Assembly: GCA_963733395.1 (NCBI GenBank)
Contig: CAVTCZ010000019.1
Coordinates: forward strand, 62,001-126,000
DNA: 64,000 bases
Direction: 5' to 3'
Origin: JADKAV01 sp963733395
Lineage (GTDB): Bacteria; Actinomycetota; Actinomycetes; S36-B12; UBA10799
Of this stretch, positions 27,659-38,476 are shown one piece after another. The translations under genes and the position numbers were made by a program. The notes under the pieces are model-generated. The model saw only the letters and a list, made by a program, of their open reading frames with translations. It was not told the DNA's origin and ran no database searches. How positions within the stretch are numbered: position 1 is the first letter of the stretch; each line of letters opens with the position of its first letter.

Positions 27659-28943
27659 TCAGTAGCGCTTCTTGACCACGACCTTGCCGCCCTTGAGCTT
27701 GCACAGTCCGGACTTCAGCACGACGACCTTGCGCTTCTTCACCTTGCACACAGACGGGGTGAGCGAGCGCACTTCTTGTACTTGCGCAACTTCTTGGGCA
27801 GGGGCTTGGTCACAGGCTGGGTGACCACGGGGTCGGTTGCGCCATCCGGGCGTGGCCTCACGACGCGGCCACCGGCTCCTTGGCGACGGACGCCTTCGGC
27901 ATCGCCCACTGCGACATCCGAGGGCGCCATCCCGGTGGGTTCGCCGAAATGGCGGTGGGAGGTGTCAACTCGCGGGCGGCGTAGGACTTCAGCACGAAGT
28001 AGACGATGACGAGCCACAACGCGCCGTAGAGCGCGACCACCGCGCCGGAGGCAAGCGCAACCCCGACTGAAGCGAGCTGAATTCCCGCGGACGCGTCGTT
28101 CTGCGTGCCGGAGGCGCTGAAGGACAACAGCCCGTCGTGCAGTGAGTGCAGCCCTGCGGCCATGAGCCATCCGACGAATCCGACCCAGGTCACCAATCGG
28201 CCCAGGCGTGCTGCGGCGAACCAGATCATGGTCGCGGCGATCGCCGTCCACACCGGATGCGTGGCCTCGGCCACCGGACGCATGACGGCCATGGCCGGCG
28301 CGGAGTTCTCCCCACCCGCGAGGAGGTACTGCGCACCTTCGATCGCGCCGAACACCGAGCCACTGACGAGCACCAGTAGGAAGCCCGCCCGGGGGTCGCG
28401 GAACAGGCCCTTGCCGAAGATCCACAACAGGATTGGCACCAGGATCTTGCTGGTCTCCTCGATGACGCCCGAGGCCCAGAGGTCGACGGCGAACGGGACC
28501 TTGAGGTCGGGCTCGAGGTAACCCTCGATCCCGGTTGCCAGCCCGACCGCCACGAACCCGGAGAGCAGGCCCCAGGCGAGGAGCTTGCCGAGTGACGGCA
28601 AGCGCCGGAACTGCATGTGCGGCCAGAAGATCAGCGTGAAGCCGAAGCAGGCACCGAAGAACAGCAGGGCGAAGACGACGAACCACAGGGTGTTGTTGTG
28701 CGGGACGTTGTTGATCGCCAGCGCGACGACCAGAGTGATCACGTTGAATCCGAGGAAGACCCAGAACCAGGCGGTGGGTCAGGAAACGCACCGGACTGCG
28801 ATGCCAGGGTGCTCGGAGCGGTGCCACGCATCGTCGGGCCGCGACCGGCCGGTCCAGACCTGGCCGTCCCATTCGCCGGTCTCCTGCCGTTGTCCGTACG
28901 AGTACCAGCCCGTCCCGGATCCAGCAGGCGTGTGCTCGGACAT
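27659..28943 (-). CDS. PrsW-like intramembrane protease with DUF2510-type N-terminus (frameshifted)
   Basis: About 427 residues. Residues 1-50 (SGTGWYSYGQ, TGEWDGQVWTGR) resemble DUF2510. After a frameshift near 28783 come about eight transmembrane helices with the PrsW motifs ASGVIEETSK (Glu-Glu), GAIEGAQYL, and HSLHDG, metal ligands of this family. The tail after further frame breaks (~27860, ~27770) is rich in Lys with spaced Cys and ends KLKGGKVVVKKRY. PrsW-type proteases cut membrane regulators such as anti-sigma factors. Stop placement is uncertain: in the main frame it ends at 27858. Confidence 0.72.
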
Positions 28944-29013
28944 TGCGGCCCCCTCTCGGGTCGATTCACCGCGTCTATCGGCAACCTCTGGGCGTGCCAT
29001 TACCGCGGAGCGG

Positions 29014-30395
29014 TCAGTGACCGCGAGCTCGCGTGTAGGCCGCCTCGAGAGCCCTCAGAGATCGTTCGACGTCCTCGTCCGTGGTGGCCTGGTTGCTGAC
29101 CGCGATGCGCAGGACCTTGCGGCCCTGCCAGGTCGAGCCGGTCATCCAGGCGTCCCCTTCCTCGCAGAAGCAGGCGCTCCACCTCCTCGGTGGTCCGGTC
29201 GTCGCCCCAGGCCGTGCACACCTGCGTGAACACGACGTCGTTGAGCACCTCCCCGCCGATCGCGCGCACGCCGTCGGCGAACGCCGCCGCGTGTCCGACC
29301 ATGCGGTCCACGAGCCCGGCCACACCGTCCCGGCCCAGATACTGCAGCGTCGCCCAGAGGACGAACGCCCGGGCCCGCTGGGAGAACTCCGGGCCCAGTT
29401 CCAGCGGTTCCGGCGCCCCTTTGCTGTGCAGGAGGTACGGGGCGTGGATCCCCATCGCGGCGCGGTGGGCCGTGCTGTCGGCGACGAAGGCCAGGCCTGA
29501 GTCGTACGGCACGTTCAGTGTCTTGTGCGCGTCGGTGGCCCAGGAGTCGGCCAGTTCGAGGCCGGCCACGAGGTGCCGGGTCCGTGGGGAGGCCGCCGCC
29601 CAGAGCCCGAACGCGCCGTCGATGTGCACCCAGGCGCCGTGTTCGTGGGCCAGCGGGATCGCGGCGGCGAAGTCGTCGAAGGCGCCGGAGTGGACGTTGC
29701 CCGCCTGCAGCGCGACGATCGTCGGGCCGTCGTCGGTCGCCAGCGCCGAGGCCAGCGCATCCACGCTGATCCGTCCCTGGTCGTCGGCGGCGACCAGCTC
29801 GGGCGGCGCCGAGGCCCAGGTAGCGCAGCGCCAGGTCCACGGTGTCGTGCCGCTCGGCCCCGACCAGGACCCGCACCCGTGGCGCGCCCTGCAAGCCGTG
29901 GGCCTCGACGTCCCAGCCGGCCCTCGCGAGGACGGCATGCCGGCCCGCCGCGAGCCCGGTGAAGTTGGCCATCAGGCCGCCGGTGACGGTGCCCATCGTG
30001 GTCCCGGCGGGTAGCCCCAGCAGGTCGGTGAACCAGCCCTCGACCGCCTCCCGCGCCGCGCTGTGGGCGGGGGTCACCTCGCGCAGGCCCGCGTTCTGGT
30101 CCCAGGCGCTGGTCAGCCAGTCCGCCGCAATGGCGACCGGATAGGTGCCGCCGATCACGAAGCCGAAGAAGCGCGGCGAGGCCATCGCAGTCAAGCCCGG
30201 CTCGGCGTTGGCGCTCAGCGCTTCCAGGACCTCCCGCGGATCCCTGCCGTTCTCCGGGGTCGGGCCACCGAACGCCGCCGCGATCTCATCCGTGGTGAGT
30301 GCGGCTGGAACGGGACGGTCCGCGACACTGTCGAGGTAGGCCTTGGCGTTCTTCGCTGCGAGATCCAGCAGGGCGTCGCGTTGGGAGTCTGTCAC
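29014..30395 (-). CDS. Pyridoxal-phosphate-dependent decarboxylase/aminotransferase family (two frameshifts)
   Basis: About 460 residues of the group II decarboxylase fold. The N-terminal SPRFFGFVIGGTYPVAIAAD, the middle GTVTGGLMANFTGLAAGRHA, HIDGAFG (PLP-stacking Asp) and the PLP-binding lysine in SWATDAHKTLNVPYDSG are visible. Frame breaks at ~29820 and ~29165 divide it into three readable pieces; the end reads KVLRIAVSNQATTDEDVERS. It acts on an aromatic or acidic amino acid; the substrate cannot be told. Start GTG 30395 lies 7 nt from CACAGT on the minus strand. Confidence 0.85.
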
Positions 30396-30421
30396 GGTCC
30401 CCACTGTGCCACCGGGGTCGG

Positions 30422-31333
30422 CTACAACGCCTCGACCCGGGGAACCTCCGCGTCGCAACACTGCCGCGGACCGAGTTCGGCCAGGAACATCGCGCCGACG
30501 ATGACCAACCCGCCCAGCCACATCCGCGCAGTGAGGATCTCGCCGCCGATGACCACCGCGATGAGGCCTGCGAACACCGGCTCGAACGTCATGATCACCG
30601 CCGATGTGGTGGCCGACAGTTGGGACTGGCTCCACGCCTGCAGGACCAGGCACAAGCAGGTGGCGCCGACGGCCAGGTAGAGCAGCGAGGTCCACTCAGC
30701 TGCCTGCGTCGGTACCGTCAGTTCGCCGGTGGTCGCTGCCACGGCGATGCTGATGAGCGCCGCGACCGTGACCGAGACGGCCGTCAGCCCGTACCCGTTG
30801 GCTGGTGTCGCCCAGTGGCTCAGGCTGGCGATCTGCATGGCGAAGAATGCCGCGCCCACCAGCGTCAGGCCAGCGCCGGGCGAGAGGCTCCAGCCCTGCA
30901 ACGAGATCAGCGCGAGGCCGAGCGTGGCGACCCCGACTGCGGCCCAACCCCGGGCCGTCACCTGCTCCCGGAATGCGGTGGCCGCCACCAGTGGCGTGAG
31001 CACCACCATGAGCCCGGTGAGGAATCCGGAGACTGCCGCCGACGTCTCGCGCAGGCCCTGCGTCTGGGCCAGGAAACCCAAGCCCAGGAACACTCCGAGC
31101 AGCACGCCGCGCCGCAGTTCCTCAGGCGTCAGCCGCAGCCAGCGTCGGGGTGCGAACAGCAGCAGGATGACCGCGGCCACACCGAACCGCCAGGACAGGA
31201 AGTTGGACACCGACATCGTGTCGAGCGTGTCCTTCGTGACCAGGAACGTGGATCCCCAGACGACGGTGGCCGCGATCAGCCCGAGGATCGCCGTCGGGTG
31301 GGCTCGCTGGGCTGTTGTGAGCGGAGCCGTCAT
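30422..31333 (-). CDS. EamA/DMT family transporter
   Basis: 303 residues with ten hydrophobic segments arranged as two EamA repeats. The first begins ILGLIAATVVWGSTFLVTKD; the second has the MTFEPVFAGLIAVVIGGE motif near the C-terminus. Such inner-membrane proteins export metabolites, often amino acids. It lies just upstream of and co-directional with the PLP decarboxylase (26 bp), which hints that it could export that enzyme's product. Confidence 0.87.
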   Translation of the reverse strand: MTAPLTTAQRAHPTAILGLIAATVVWGSTFLVTKDTLDTMSVSNFLSWRFGVAAVILLLFAPRRWLRLTPEELRRGVLLGVFLGLGFLAQTQGLRETSAAVSGFLTGLMVVLTPLVAATAFREQVTARGWAAVGVATLGLALISLQGWSLSPGAGLTLVGAAFFAMQIASLSHWATPANGYGLTAVSVTVAALISIAVAATTGELTVPTQAAEWTSLLYLAVGATCLCLVLQAWSQSQLSATTSAVIMTFEPVFAGLIAVVIGGEILTARMWLGGLVIVGAMFLAELGPRQCCDAEVPRVEAL

Positions 31334-31349
31334 CGCGGACTGGTGGCTG

Positions 31350-31991
31350 TCACCACAGTTTGACCAGGCCCTTGATGCCCTGGTCGAACATTCCCTCCAC
31401 CGTGGCCGCCTCGAGGGCTGCTTCGTTGAGGTAGCCCTGCGCCTTGGCCGTTTGCGCAGACTGGAGTTCCAGGTTCGCCCGCAGCACCTTCTCGTACGCC
31501 TTGAACAGGTCACGGAAGGCGGATCGGACTAAGGCCATGTTGGCGACGAACTTGTCCTTCCGCTTTTCCTTGAAGCACGACTTGTTCGCTTTCTCAACGC
31601 TGGCCAGCATCCTGGTCGTGGCGTCCCGGTCTTCGGCGATGATCGGCTGCATGGTTGCTCGATAGTTCGCCTCGCCCTCCTCCAGCGCGGGAATCGCGTC
31701 TTGCGCATTTGGATCCGTGAGCAGTCCGACCATCTGATCCAGAATTACGCGTTCCGACTGGTAGTAGGCGTCGTAGTTCGGCATTTGGTACTCCATGCGC
31801 CGCTGCAACTGGAGCACATCGGTCTTGAAGGAGGGCCAGCAGCGGTCGGGGAGCTTGTGCTTCTTCTTGGCCGCTTGGACGACCGCGGTGGGCGTCGCTG
31901 TCGAGGCGACGGTGACCGGGACCAGCCCTGCGGTCAAACCCGTGGCTACGATGATCGCCGCAGTAAGGCGGATGGTTGGCTTGGCGTTCAT
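31350..31991 (-). CDS. Secreted hypothetical protein, helix-rich
   Basis: 213 residues with a signal peptide (residues 1-~40, cleavage near VVQAAKKK). The mature part is rich in amphipathic helices, with two cysteines (Cys52 and one in NKSCFKEK) able to form a disulfide. No family recognised. Leader with AGGGAGG 7-13 nt before ATG 31991. Next to the DMT gene but its function is unknown. Confidence 0.72.
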   Translation of the reverse strand: MNAKPTIRLTAAIIVATGLTAGLVPVTVASTATPTAVVQAAKKKHKLPDRCWPSFKTDVLQLQRRMEYQMPNYDAYYQSERVILDQMVGLLTDPNAQDAIPALEEGEANYRATMQPIIAEDRDATTRMLASVEKANKSCFKEKRKDKFVANMALVRSAFRDLFKAYEKVLRANLELQSAQTAKAQGYLNEAALEAATVEGMFDQGIKGLVKLW

Positions 31992-32058
31992 GACTGCCTC
32001 CCTGCATCCAGGCTACGCCCGGCAGGGGTGGGAAAGGTGACCGGACTATCCTCGAATC

Positions 32059-33885
32059 GTGACTGAGAACCTGGATCTAGCGTCGGATTACAGTCCCACC
32101 CGCGAACAGTGGCTGGCCGCGGTCGAGAAGGTGCTCAAGGGCAAGGACTTCGACCGCACGCTGGTGTCGCGCACACTTGACGATCTGCGGATCGAGCCGC
32201 TCTATACCGCCGAGAGCGTGGCCACTGCCCACGACGAAGCGGGGTTCCCCGGCTTCGATCCCCTGCTGCGCGGCGCCCAGCCGGCGCCCCGGGACAGCGG
32301 GCACTGGGACATCCGCACACGTACCGTGCACCCCGACCCCGCAGGCGCGAACGCCCAGATCCTGGAGGACCTCGGCAACGGCGCTACCAGCATCGAACTG
32401 CTGCTGGACCTCGCGGGAACCGGTGAAGGCATCAGCATCCGCACCGCCGACGACCTGGCCCGGGTGCTGGACGGGGTGGTGCTGGAGGCGGCGCCGGTGA
32501 GTCTGCGGGCAGGTGCGCACGCGGCCGTCGTGGCGGGCTGGTACCGCGACCTGCTGGCCGCGCGCGGTGTCCACGGCGCTGAGCCGTCGGGATGCCTGGG
32601 ACTCGACCCAGTCGGCACGTTGGTCACCACCGGCGAGGTTCCGATGGATGCGCAGATGGCAGCCGGGATGGACGTCGCCAACACCCCCCGGCTGCGGACC
32701 TTCCTGGCCTCCGGCGCCCCCGCTTCCGGTGCCGGCGCCAGTGAGGCGCAGGAGATCGGCTACGTGTTGGCGGTCGGCCTGCTCTACCTGCGGGCACTCA
32801 TCGATGACGGGGTGGACAACGCCGGTTCCCGGATCACGTTGGAGGTCACCGCCGACGTCGACGTGTTCGCCACGGTGGCCAAGATCCGGGCGCTGCGGCA
32901 TTGCTGGGCCACCATTCTCGAGAACAGCGGCCAGCCGATCGACAGCACGCAGATCGTGGCGGTGTCCGCGGACAGGTGGCTCACTGCGGTCGACCCGTGG
33001 GTGAACATCCTGCGCGGGACGGCGGCGACGCTCGGTGCGGTGGTGGGCGGTGCGGACAGCGTCACCCTGGCGCCGTTCGACTCCGCAGCCGGGCTGCCGG
33101 GGAACCTCGGCCGACGATTGGCCCGCAACACCCAGTTGCTGCTGCAGGACGAGTCCGGTATCGGCCGGGTGCTCGACCCCGCCGGCGGAAGTTGGTACAT
33201 CGAGAGTTTCACCGACGAACTCGCCGCCGCGGGCTGGAAGTTCTTCCAGCGGATCGAGGCCGCGGGCGGCCCGATCGCGGCCATCGACGAGATCGGCACC
33301 GACATCGCAGTTGTGGCTCAGCGGCGGGACGGCCTGATCGCCACCCGCAAGCGCCCGCTCACCGGGGTCAGCGAATTCCCGATGCTGGATGAGCAAAGGC
33401 CCGACACCGTCCCGCCGCCGGCCGCCGACGCCCGTGCGGGCGTGCCACTGACAGGGGCACTGCTGGCAGCGACGGCGTGGCCGCAGCAGCGTCTGGCCGA
33501 GCCCTTCGAGGACCTGCGCGCAGACGCCGGTGACGCCACCATCTTCCTGGCCAACCTCGGCCCGATCGCGGTGCACACCGCCCGTGCCACCTTCGCCGCG
33601 AACCTGTTCGCCGCCGGCGGCATCCGGGCGCTGTCCGACGAGGGGCACAGCGACGCGGCATCGGCCGCCGAGGCCTTCAAGGCCAGCGGCGCGAAGTCGG
33701 CCTGCATCTGCTCGTCGGACGACGTGTACGCCGACCTGGCCGAAGCCACTGCCGCTGCACTCAAGGCAGCCGGCGCCGAACGCGTCTATCTGGCAGGCAA
33801 GGGCGACTATCCGAGTGTGGACGAGTACGTCCACCTCGGCGTCGACGTCCTGGACATCCTCACCCGAGCGGAGGCCGCACGATGA
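32059..33885 (+). CDS. mutA: Methylmalonyl-CoA mutase small subunit
   Basis: 608 residues, the expected length. It keeps the mutase barrel fold (VGTLVTTGEVPMDAQMAAG; RRLARNTQLLLQDESGIGRV; DPAGGSWYIESFTDELA) but its C-terminal domain lacks the Asp-x-His-x-x-Gly cobalamin motif, as in other small subunits. It pairs with MutB to isomerise methylmalonyl-CoA and succinyl-CoA. Start GTG 32059 is 6 nt from TATCCT (32047-32052), so leaderless. Its stop overlaps the mutB ATG (ATGA at 33882). Confidence 0.95.
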   Translation: MTENLDLASDYSPTREQWLAAVEKVLKGKDFDRTLVSRTLDDLRIEPLYTAESVATAHDEAGFPGFDPLLRGAQPAPRDSGHWDIRTRTVHPDPAGANAQILEDLGNGATSIELLLDLAGTGEGISIRTADDLARVLDGVVLEAAPVSLRAGAHAAVVAGWYRDLLAARGVHGAEPSGCLGLDPVGTLVTTGEVPMDAQMAAGMDVANTPRLRTFLASGAPASGAGASEAQEIGYVLAVGLLYLRALIDDGVDNAGSRITLEVTADVDVFATVAKIRALRHCWATILENSGQPIDSTQIVAVSADRWLTAVDPWVNILRGTAATLGAVVGGADSVTLAPFDSAAGLPGNLGRRLARNTQLLLQDESGIGRVLDPAGGSWYIESFTDELAAAGWKFFQRIEAAGGPIAAIDEIGTDIAVVAQRRDGLIATRKRPLTGVSEFPMLDEQRPDTVPPPAADARAGVPLTGALLAATAWPQQRLAEPFEDLRADAGDATIFLANLGPIAVHTARATFAANLFAAGGIRALSDEGHSDAASAAEAFKASGAKSACICSSDDVYADLAEATAAALKAAGAERVYLAGKGDYPSVDEYVHLGVDVLDILTRAEAAR

Positions 33886-36049
33886 CCGACTTCACGAAGA
33901 TCGACCTGCCGCCGCGCAGCCCGCACCCCGACCGCGCCGCCTGGGAACAGGCCGTCGCCGAAGCCACCGGCTCCACCCCGGACAAGCTGGTCGTGGGCAG
34001 ACCCCGGAGGGCATCGACGTCGCGCCGCTGTACAGCGCGCAGGACCTGATCGGCCTCGACCACCTCGAGACCTACCCCGGCCTGCCGCCCTACCTGCGCG
34101 GGCCGTACCCCACGATGTACGTCAACCAGCCGTGGACCATCCGGCAGTACGCCGGGTTCTCCACCGCCGAGGACTCCAACGCGTTCTACCGGCGCAACCT
34201 CGCGCAGGGCCAGAAGGGCCTGAGCATCGCGTTCGACCTGGCCACCCACCGCGGCTACGACTCCGACCACCCGCGCGTGGTCGGCGACGTCGGCATGGCA
34301 GGTGTCGCGATCGATTCCATCCTGGACATGCGGGTGCTGTTCGACGGCATCCCGCTGGACAAGATGAGCGTGTCGATGACGATGAACGGTGCCGTGCTCC
34401 CGGTCATGGCCCTGTACATCGTGGCCGCCGAGGAACAGGGCGTGCCGGCCGAGAAACTCACGGGAACCATTCAGAACGACATCCTCAAAGAGTTCATGGT
34501 TCGCAATACCTACATCTATCCTCCTCTGCCGTCGATGCGGATCATCTCCGACATCTTCGGATACACCTCCGACAAAATGCCGCGGTTCAACTCCATCTCG
34601 ATCTCCGGCTACCACATGCAAGAGGCGGGGGCGACCGCCGATCTGGAGCTGGCGTACACGCTGGCCGACGGCGTCGAGTACCTGCGGGCGGGGATCGCCA
34701 CCGGCCTGGACGTCGACGCCTTCGCTCCGCGGCTGTCGTTCTTCTGGGCGATCGGCATGAACTTCTACATGGAGATCGCCAAACTCCGGGCCGCCCGGCT
34801 GCTGTGGAGCAAGCTGGTCAAGCAGTTCGACCCGCAGAACCCGAAGTCGCAGTCGCTGCGCACCCACTCGCAGACCTCCGGCTGGAGCCTCACCGCGCAG
34901 GACGTCTTCAACAACGTCGTGCGCACCTGCATCGAGGCGATGGCCGCCACCCAGGGCCACACCCAGAGCCTGCATACGAACGCCCTCGACGAAGCTCTGG
35001 CACTGCCGACCGACTTCTCCGCACGCATCGCCCGCAACACCCAGCTGTTCCTCCAGCAGGAGTCGGGGACCACACAGGTGATCGACCCGTGGGGCGGCTC
35101 GTACTTCATCGAGCGGCTCACCCGGCAGCTGGCCGAGCGGGCCTGGGCGCACATCACCGAGGTCGAGGAGCTCGGCGGCATGGCCAAGGCCATCGAGGCC
35201 GGCATCCCGAAACTTCGGATCGAGGAGGCCGCCGCCCGCACGCAGGCGCGCATCGACTCGGGTCGACAGGCGGTCATCGGCGTCAACAAGTTCCAGCCGC
35301 AGACCCCCGAGGACATCGATGTCCTCAGGGTCGACAACGCGGCGGTCCGGGCCGGGCAGTTGGCCAAGCTCGAGAAGCTCAAGGCCGAGCGTGACCAGGC
35401 GGCAGTGGACCACGCGCTGGCGGAGTTGGAGACGGCCGCCCGGGAGGGTTCCGGCAACCTGCTTGACCTCTCGGTCAAAGCCGCTCGCGTGCACGCGACG
35501 GTCGGCGAGATCTCCTTCGCGCTCGAGCGCGTGTACGGTCGGCACAAGGCCGATATCCGTTCGATCTCCGGGGTGTACCGACAGGAAATGGGCGACCACA
35601 ACGCGCAGGTCGAGACCGTGCAGCACTCCGTCGCCGCCTTCGAGGCGCGCGAGGGCCGGCGCCCGCGCATCCTCATCGCCAAGATGGGACAGGACGGCCA
35701 TGACCGCGGCCAGAAGGTGATCGCCTCGTCCTTCGCCGACCTCGGGTTCGTGGTCGACATCGGGCCGCTGTTCCAGACCCCGGAAGAGGTCGCCCGGCAG
35801 GCCGTCGAGAACGACGTCGACATCGTGGGCGCATCGTCGCTGGCTGCCGGCCACCTGACGCTTGTGCCGCAGCTCAAGCAGGCACTGGCGGACCTCGGCC
35901 GGCCGGACATCTTGGTCGTCGTCGGAGGGGTGATCCCGCCGCACGACTTCGACGCACTGCGGGAGGCCGGGGCGGCGGCGATCTTCCCGCCCGGAACCGT
36001 GATCGCGGAGGCCGCTGAGGGACTGCTGGAGCAGTTGCTCGGCTCATGA
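33882..36049 (+). CDS. mutB: Methylmalonyl-CoA mutase large subunit (frameshifted)
   Basis: 722 residues once a missing base near 33998 is restored (DKLVV then QTPEGIDV). Motifs: MYVNQPWTIRQYAGFSTAED, FDLATHRGYDSDHP, SISGYHMQEAG (catalytic His), and the B12 motif KMGQDGHDRGQKVI followed by GASSLAAGH and VVGGVIPP. Adenosylcobalamin-dependent interconversion of methylmalonyl-CoA and succinyl-CoA in propionate, odd-chain and branched-chain catabolism. Overlaps both neighbours by ATGA, so mutA-mutB-meaB form one coupled operon. Confidence 0.95.
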
Positions 36050-37033
36050 AACAGCCGTTGCCCGGCACGGGCGAACTGGCCGACCTGGTGCGTGGTGGCG
36101 ACACCATGTGGCTGGCGCGCGCCATCACCCTGGTCGAGAGCCGCAAGCCGGAGCACCGGGCCGCGGCCGCGGACCTGCTGACCGCGCTGATGCCGGACAC
36201 CGGTCGGGCCGACCGGGTGGGTCTGACCGGCGTTCCCGGGGTGGGCAAGTCCACGTTCATCGATCAGTTCGGCAGCAACCTGACGGCCGACGGCCACCGC
36301 GTCGCAGTGCTCGCCGTGGACCCGTCCTCGTCACGCACCGGTGGCGCGGTCCTGGGCGACAAGACCCGGATGGAGCGGTTGGCGAACGACCCGAACGCCT
36401 TCGTCCGGCCGTCGCCTGCCAGCGGCTCACTGGGTGGTGTCGCCCGCGCCACCCGGGAGGCGATCCTGCTGTGCGAGGCCGCTGGGTTCGACGTCGTCCT
36501 GGTGGAGACCGTGGGCGTCGGGCAGAGCGAGACCACGGTGTCGGAGATGGTGGACATCTTCGTCGTGCTGATGCTGGCCGGCGCCGGGGACGAGTTGCAG
36601 GGGATCAAGCGCGGCGTTCTGGAACTCGCGGACCTGATCGCGGTGAACAAGGCCGACGGGGACAACGTGAAGCCGGCCCGGATGGCCGCGGCCGAGTACC
36701 GGCGGGCGATCCATCTCATGACCCCGGCGTCGCCGAACTGGACCCCGCCGGTGATGACCTGTTCGGCGCTGACCAACGACGGCCTGCCCGAGATCTGGGC
36801 AGAAGATCGTCACGCACCGTGACACTCTGGCGGCGACCGGCGAGCGGCAGGCACGCCGGCAGCGCCAGCAGATCGGCTGGATGTGGTCGCTGATCGGTGA
36901 CCGGCTGATCGACGAGTTCCGGGACTCCCCGAAGGTGGCCGCGCGACTGCAGCAGGTGGAGGCTTCGGTGCTGGCGGGGGAACTGCCGCCGGCCGTGGCG
37001 GCCGACCAGTTGCTCGCGACGTTCTTGGGCTGA
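36046..37033 (+). CDS. meaB: Methylmalonyl-CoA mutase-associated GTPase MeaB (frameshifted)
   Basis: About 328 residues. Walker A GVPGVGKSTFIDQF, VDPSSSRTGGAVLGDKTRM, ETVGVGQSET and the NKADG guanine motif. The C-terminal dimerisation arm (GERQARRQRQQIGWMWSLIG) reads in another frame because of one extra G near 36798 (EIW then QKIVTHRD). It gates adenosylcobalamin transfer and protects MutAB. Overlap ATGA with mutB. Confidence 0.92.
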
Positions 37034-37109
37034 GTGCTTCGGTGCGGCGTGCACGACTGTTTCGCCGTTGCTGTCCCACTTCCGCGAGTGGCGCGCGGTT
37101 GCGGTTTCG

Positions 37110-37175
37110 GGGTCAGAACCAGCAACCATGCAACAGTCGCGGCTCCGAACCAGCAACCGTGCAGCAGTTGCGGCG
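37110..37175. repeat. Intergenic repeat, AACCAGCAACC family (copy 1)
   Basis: Two ~31-bp units of the form AACCAGCAACCGTGCAACAG (then TCGCGG). The same units recur at 39223-39286 ahead of the duplicated protease remnant. An inverted version is seen at the second site. Confidence 0.7.
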
Positions 37176-37306
37176 CGCGGTTTGCGGCTCTTCGAGATTG
37201 AGCGTGGTGTGCAGTTACGAGGAGCGGCTACTGGGCGATCCGCGGCTCAGAGACCGTCTCTTCGCCCAGTTCTGATGGGGACTCGCGAAGGCGTACCGTG
37301 GGGCGC

Positions 37307-38476
37307 ATGCTCCGCCGGATGCTCGTCCTCGTGGTTGCTGCGCTGGTTGCAGCCACGGCCGCACCCGCAGCCGCCTACAACGCGCCCGGACCGCGCTGGC
37401 CGGGCAAGACCATCCGCTACTACGACACCTTGCCGAAGAACTGGGACTGGTCGATCCAGCAGGCAGTCCGGACGTGGAACCGCTCGGGCGTGAAGCTCAA
37501 CTTCAAGCGGGTCAAGTCCCGGTCGCGGGCGCAGGTGGTGATCGGGTACGGCGACACCCAGGGATACTCCGGGTACGCCTCCATCGGCCGGCAGTCCGGG
37601 GCGTATGTGCACATGAGCCCCCTGCAGTACCGGCCGCTGAAGCCGGTCGAGCGGATCAATGCGGCACAGGTCCTCGCCCACGAACTCGGTCACGTCCTGG
37701 GTCTGGACCACGTGCCGTCCAAAGGCTGCAAGCTGATGTCGACGCCGCTGCTGACCTATTGCCCGCGCCCGCCTGAAGCGTGGCTCTACAACTGCGCCTG
37801 GCTGTCCAAGGACGACCTGCGCGGTGCCATCCGCCTGTACGGCGGCAAGGCCCGCAAGCCGGGGAAGCGGTTCTGCCCGATCGAGCCCGCACCGCCGCAG
37901 TTGCAGGACGTGCAGGTCGTCTCGGGCGATCCGGTGACTGTCACCTGGCGTGTGCCCAAGGGGTTGCAGCCGGGCTCCGAGGTGGCCATCGACATCTACG
38001 ATCAGAGCCGGTGCCAGGGCAACGCGGATGCGGAATGGATGGATACATCCAGCGCACCTGCCAGCCGCGGGAAGTGGCGCGATGACGATCCGTTCATCGA
38101 GCCGGGGACCTACTGCTACGAGGTGCAGGTTCGCAACCAGTACGGACTCGGAGCCAGCCCCATCCGGGCCCTCGCGACCTACGCGCCCACCCCGCCGGCG
38201 CCACCGGTGATCGGGGCATTGACCGAGTACCCGGACGACTTCTACGACTATCTGGTGGAGGTCAGCCTGCCCGTGGACACCGACCTGCACGTCGACGTCT
38301 CGGCGTCCGGTCAGTGCACGACGCAACCGGTGGACTCGATCGCCGACTACGTGGACGACACGCACTACGGGCTGTACGGGGTGCCCGAGGGTCCGGTCTG
38401 CCTGACCTTCTACGCCGTCGACGAGGTGGCAAGCGCCCCGGTCACGCGGGAGGTCGTTCACGCGCCGCAGCTCTAG
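37307..38476 (+). CDS. Secreted matrixin-like zinc metalloprotease
   Basis: 389 residues. Signal peptide residues 1-~25. The catalytic domain (to ~residue 190) carries HELGHVLGLDH, the three-His zinc site and Glu of matrixins, followed by a Met-turn-like LMSTPLLTY. Residues ~200-290 look like a fibronectin-type sandwich; the last ~90 form another beta domain with paired cysteines. I prefer ATG 37307, 7 nt after TACCGT; the in-frame GTG 37298 lies in that box. Its stop overlaps the stop of a convergent reductase remnant (CTAG). A deleted duplicate lies at 39310-39671. Confidence 0.85.
   Translation: MLRRMLVLVVAALVAATAAPAAAYNAPGPRWPGKTIRYYDTLPKNWDWSIQQAVRTWNRSGVKLNFKRVKSRSRAQVVIGYGDTQGYSGYASIGRQSGAYVHMSPLQYRPLKPVERINAAQVLAHELGHVLGLDHVPSKGCKLMSTPLLTYCPRPPEAWLYNCAWLSKDDLRGAIRLYGGKARKPGKRFCPIEPAPPQLQDVQVVSGDPVTVTWRVPKGLQPGSEVAIDIYDQSRCQGNADAEWMDTSSAPASRGKWRDDDPFIEPGTYCYEVQVRNQYGLGASPIRALATYAPTPPAPPVIGALTEYPDDFYDYLVEVSLPVDTDLHVDVSASGQCTTQPVDSIADYVDDTHYGLYGVPEGPVCLTFYAVDEVASAPVTREVVHAPQL

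Noticed and set aside
33860..35944. 694-residue minus-strand open frame
   Set aside because: Exactly antisense to mutB, whose protein is unmistakable.
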